From: Flammeovirgaceae bacterium
GTDB taxonomy: Bacteria > Bacteroidota > Bacteroidia > Cytophagales > Cyclobacteriaceae
Assembly (NCBI GenBank): GCA_003228395.1
Contig: QIDJ01000025.1
Coordinates: 1-7,791, forward strand
Reading direction: 5' to 3'
DNA length: 7,791 nt
Shown: piece after piece, positions 5,469-7,791 of the stretch
Layout of the letters: each line of letters begins with the position of its first letter
Position numbering within the stretch: the stretch's first letter is position 1
The notes under the pieces: model-generated
Told to the model about the DNA's origin: nothing
Databases searched by the model: none
What the model saw: only the letters and a program-made list of their open reading frames with translations
Made by a program: the position numbers and the translations under genes

Positions 5469-6179
5469 ATGAGTTTTTCATCCGATCCCGTTGTCAGAGT
5501 TCAAAATGCAACTGTTTTTCAGGACAACAATACCATACTGGCAGATATCAGTTTCGACGTAGATAAAGGCGAGTTTGTGTTTTTGGTCGGACGTACCGGC
5601 AGCGGCAAATCTTCTTTGTTAAAAACGTTGTACGCCGATCTGCCTCTTCGGCTTGGAGATATGGAAGTGGCGGGATTTAAGATCCGGAATATAAATAAAG
5701 CGCAAGTACCCTGGTTGAGAAGAAAACTGGGCATCATTTTTCAGGATTTTCAACTTTTTCAAGACCGGACTGTGACTGAAAACCTTGATTTTGTAATGAA
5801 AGCCACCGGTTGGAAAGACAATTCCAGGATGAAAGCCAGGCAGGCGGATGTACTCATGAAAGTTGGTCTCGGTTCGGTAACGGCTAAATATCCTCACCAG
5901 CTTTCGGGAGGAGAACAGCAACGTGTTGTCATTGCCCGCGCATTGATTAATGAACCGCTAATACTTCTTGCAGATGAACCCACCGGAAATCTTGATCCTG
6001 AAGTTTCTGATGGTATTTTTAAGCTATTTCAGGAGATTAACCGAAGCGGTACTGCCGTGCTGATGGCCACGCACGACCACAACCTTATACGGAGCGCTTC
6101 ATTCCGTATAATGAAATGCGAAGGCGGGAAGTTATATGATTCAAGCAAAGAGCCGGTTGATATCGACAGTATGCGATAG
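5469..6179 (+). CDS. ftsE: FtsE-type ABC transporter ATP-binding protein
   Basis: ATPase of the FtsEX complex, which at the division site couples ATP hydrolysis to activation of peptidoglycan hydrolases. It is cytoplasmic and bound to the membrane through FtsX. The 236 residues form one complete ABC domain: Walker A GRTGSGKS (41-48), Q-loop Gln92 in IIFQDFQLF (89-97), signature LSGGEQQ (145-151), Walker B ILLADE (165-170) with catalytic Glu170, D-loop GNLDPE (173-178) and switch His202 in [27 protein letters not shown] and [12 protein letters not shown] are the FtsE-like forms, but LolD and MacB ATPases are close relatives. No ftsX is adjacent: a convergent gene follows 58 nt downstream. The partner must therefore be encoded elsewhere, which is not unusual in Bacteroidota. 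The start is supported by spacing to the upstream stop. Confidence 0.85.
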   Translation: MSFSSDPVVRVQNATVFQDNNTILADISFDVDKGEFVFLVGRTGSGKSSLLKTLYADLPLRLGDMEVAGFKIRNINKAQVPWLRRKLGIIFQDFQLFQDRTVTENLDFVMKATGWKDNSRMKARQADVLMKVGLGSVTAKYPHQLSGGEQQRVVIARALINEPLILLADEPTGNLDPEVSDGIFKLFQEINRSGTAVLMATHDHNLIRSASFRIMKCEGGKLYDSSKEPVDIDSMR

Positions 6180-6237
6180 TCACATTGTATGTTTTGAGTG
6201 ACTCAACGCAGAAACAGGAAATAATCCTGTCACCGGT

Positions 6238-7305
6238 TCATTGCAACGATGAGTAACCTATACGCACATTGGCATATTTTGATCTGAGCCTGATTTTTGC
6301 TTTACCTGAACCTGTTCCGATCTTACCCTTGTACTCGCTGCTGCTGTTTTGCTTATCTATGTAGCTGAAATCAAAATTCTCGTTTTTAGGGTATTTCAGA
6401 TCACCATATTTGAAAAATCCTTCCAGCTCTGCCCCGAATCCTTCCTCGAAATAAAGTGATGATCCTGCATAACTGGCATCAATATCAATCAACAGGAAAT
6501 CCCTTGATATCCAATCCACATCTACCCCACTTCCATAAGAAAGATCGAGTACCAGCGTACTGTATAGACGTTTTATATTTACTTTACCATACCTTGAGCT
6601 ACCTTTTAATGTATGAACAACACCGGTTCTCAGGTTATCATATTTACTTGTCAGCGAGATATCATTTGACTTGAGAATGTCAACATTTGAATAGTGGCTG
6701 GTAAGCGCTATATTGCCTGCTTCTTCTACATCCAGATTGGAGTATCCAACCGAAAGCTCCCCGTTTTGTATGCGGTCAATCTCTCCGTTACCATACGACA
6801 CCTTAAATTTTGTTTCGCCATTAAGGTTGCCGGCTTTCATGTTTCCATACGATACCCGCACATTTACATCTCCGTCAAGATCATCCAGAAAAAGATTTCC
6901 ATATGCATTCTTTACATCCAGGTTATTCGACTGCGGCATATTAACTTCGTAGTCAATGGTGATATGCTCTCCATTCCTGTTGCTCAAATTTCCATTGATT
7001 ATGGTCTCTAACTCAATACTTCCACTTGATTCGGAGATATCTATTTGTACTCTCTCCAAAGATTCAAGCGCCCGTGACTCACTTCTCTTTTTAGCAGTTA
7101 CCGTAACCTTTACATCAATCACATTTTTTTCCCAGCTGTTGATGTGCACGTCTCCATATTTATTAATGATCACCAGTTCCGTATCTGAATCCACATCAAA
7201 GGTTCTTTTTATTTCTTTGATCTTCTCAGATTGTGCCCACAATGTGACAGCGGGCGCAAGAATTAAAAGAAAAATCAAACCTGAATTAAATCGTAACATC
7301 TTCAT
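6238..7305 (-). CDS. Secreted beta-helix-type repeat protein (DUF4097-like)
   Basis: Probably an exported surface or periplasmic protein of unknown function, similar in style to DUF4097/'putative auto-transporter adhesin' proteins of Bacteroidota. ATG at 7305 gives 355 residues with a signal peptide: Lys2 and Arg5, a hydrophobic core from about 9 to 22, and likely cleavage after Ala24 (LWA-Q). An in-frame ATG at 7368 would put an unlikely 21-residue extension in front. ATG at 7299 is also possible and sits better behind AGGA. The body is rich in Asn, Ser, Gly and Asp. It has Tyr-x-Asn/Asp turns such as YGNL, YGNM, YSNL, YSNV and YDNL. From Tyr135 to Tyr257 they recur every 17 or 18 residues, and looser copies lie on both sides. 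Such a period fits a beta-helix with one turn per repeat. It overlaps the upstream anti-sigma-like gene by about 20 nt. Confidence 0.75.
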   Translation of the reverse strand: MKMLRFNSGLIFLLILAPAVTLWAQSEKIKEIKRTFDVDSDTELVIINKYGDVHINSWEKNVIDVKVTVTAKKRSESRALESLERVQIDISESSGSIELETIINGNLSNRNGEHITIDYEVNMPQSNNLDVKNAYGNLFLDDLDGDVNVRVSYGNMKAGNLNGETKFKVSYGNGEIDRIQNGELSVGYSNLDVEEAGNIALTSHYSNVDILKSNDISLTSKYDNLRTGVVHTLKGSSRYGKVNIKRLYSTLVLDLSYGSGVDVDWISRDFLLIDIDASYAGSSLYFEEGFGAELEGFFKYGDLKYPKNENFDFSYIDKQNSSSEYKGKIGTGSGKAKIRLRSKYANVRIGYSSLQ

Positions 7306-7791
7306 TATTCCTATTTTTTGCCTGTTTAACTTTTTGGATAATCTGTAATTGTCTGTCCATAATTTCAATCCTTAACTGCAGATTTCTGATTAAGGCGTCC
7401 ATTACAAGGTTATTGCTGTTTATTTCAAAATCGTGTTTGAGCAGGATATACATCGAATCCAGCTCTGAAATATCTTGCCTAAAATCGTAATAAAAAGGGC
7501 TTTTTTCATCGAGGAAATTTATAAGCTCCTGCCTTTTTACCTGTATCAGGTTATTATAATATTGCTCCGCATTTTCAAATTCAGCAATCTGTTGTTCCCA
7601 CATTATATCGTTGCCATCATTACCTCTAATCTGGAAAAACAAATAGGCGCTTAGTCCAAAAAACAGTATGGCAGCCGCTTTCCATATCCATAACCAGTGA
7701 TTTGGTTTGTTTTCAGGGCCGGTATGATTTAAATGCCTGGAAATAGCATCCCAACTTCCGGGCGGTGGATCTGCCGAATCAAACTCATTGC
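7286..7791 (-). CDS. Anti-sigma-factor-like single-pass membrane protein, 5' end beyond window
   Basis: The reading frame is open to the right edge (167 residues visible), so a TTG at 7642 is not the start. The visible N-terminal part has FDSADPPPGSWDAISRHL. The P-x-G-SWD-x-I pattern is common in the cytoplasmic segment of Bacteroidota membrane anti-sigma-like proteins. A transmembrane helix follows at about residues 32-53 (Trp-rich start, then AAAILFFGLSAYLFF). The rest is a charged, helix-forming and probably coiled-coil domain rich in Glu, Gln, Asn and Leu (for example LIRNLQLRIEIMDRQLQII) on the other side of the membrane. No enzyme motif is visible. In related genomes such genes follow an ECF sigma factor gene, which would lie beyond the right edge; that is inference. 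It overlaps the secreted repeat protein, suggesting one regulated unit. Confidence 0.65.
   Translation of the reverse strand, partial: NEFDSADPPPGSWDAISRHLNHTGPENKPNHWLWIWKAAAILFFGLSAYLFFQIRGNDGNDIMWEQQIAEFENAEQYYNNLIQVKRQELINFLDEKSPFYYDFRQDISELDSMYILLKHDFEINSNNLVMDALIRNLQLRIEIMDRQLQIIQKVKQAKNRNNEDVTI

Noticed and set aside
6194..6230. Hairpins TTGAG-TGA-CTCAA and ACAGGA-AATAA-TCCTGT between the convergent ftsE and repeat-protein genes
   Set aside because: Stems are only 5-6 bp and neither has a U-run on either strand, so they cannot be called terminators.
7306..7368. Extended N-terminus of the secreted repeat protein from ATG 7368
   Set aside because: It would place about 21 polar residues before a good signal peptide and greatly enlarge the overlap with the upstream gene.
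7286..7642. A 118-codon gene starting at TTG 7642
   Set aside because: The frame stays open to the window edge and includes a transmembrane segment directly upstream, so the TTG is internal.

Overview
The window looks like chromosomal DNA of a member of the Bacteroidota, perhaps the Cytophagales side. Supporting signs are moderately low G+C, promoter-like TAnnTTTG elements instead of classical -10 boxes, almost no Shine-Dalgarno sequences, the trp gene order E-G-D-C, a small Lys-rich ribosomal protein THX, and a membrane anti-sigma-like protein followed by a secreted beta-helix-type protein. The genus cannot be named from this sequence. Nothing looks like a phage, transposon, CRISPR array or tRNA.

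Layout. Positions 1-3743 (minus strand) hold the start of a tryptophan operon, trpE-trpG-trpD-trpC, with trpC cut by the left edge. The genes are tightly packed (3, 11 and 1 nt gaps). Between trpE and the next gene upstream, 3744-4064 is an elaborate leader region rather than empty spacer. It encodes two short peptides in tandem, each containing Ile-Trp-Trp-Trp-Pro and each followed by its own intrinsic terminator. This is the most interesting part of the window: an apparent double ribosome-mediated attenuator. A promoter-like TTG-N21-TATATTTG lies just before the first peptide. Upstream of it, on the same strand, is the 58-codon gene for ribosomal protein THX (4065-4241).

Positions 4410-6179 (plus strand) hold the small bacterial SRP RNA with its own promoter-like element and U-tail. 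They are followed by a compact gene cluster: a transaldolase of the small TalC/FSA type, a 67-residue protein I do not recognise, and an FtsE-type ABC ATPase. SRP RNA and THX are divergently oriented from a 168-bp spacer, pairing two translation/secretion components.

Positions 6238-7791 (minus strand) hold a secreted protein made of 17-18-residue Tyr-containing repeats. Upstream of it, overlapping by about 20 nt, is a single-pass membrane protein resembling the anti-sigma-like partners of ECF sigma factors, whose N-terminus runs off the right edge.

How it works together (inference): in tryptophan shortage, ribosomes would stall at the Trp triplets of both leader peptides, both terminators would be disrupted, and trpEGDC would be made. 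In plenty, transcription could stop at either of two sites. TrpE also carries the LLES-X10-S tryptophan-binding motif, so enzyme activity is probably feedback-inhibited as well.
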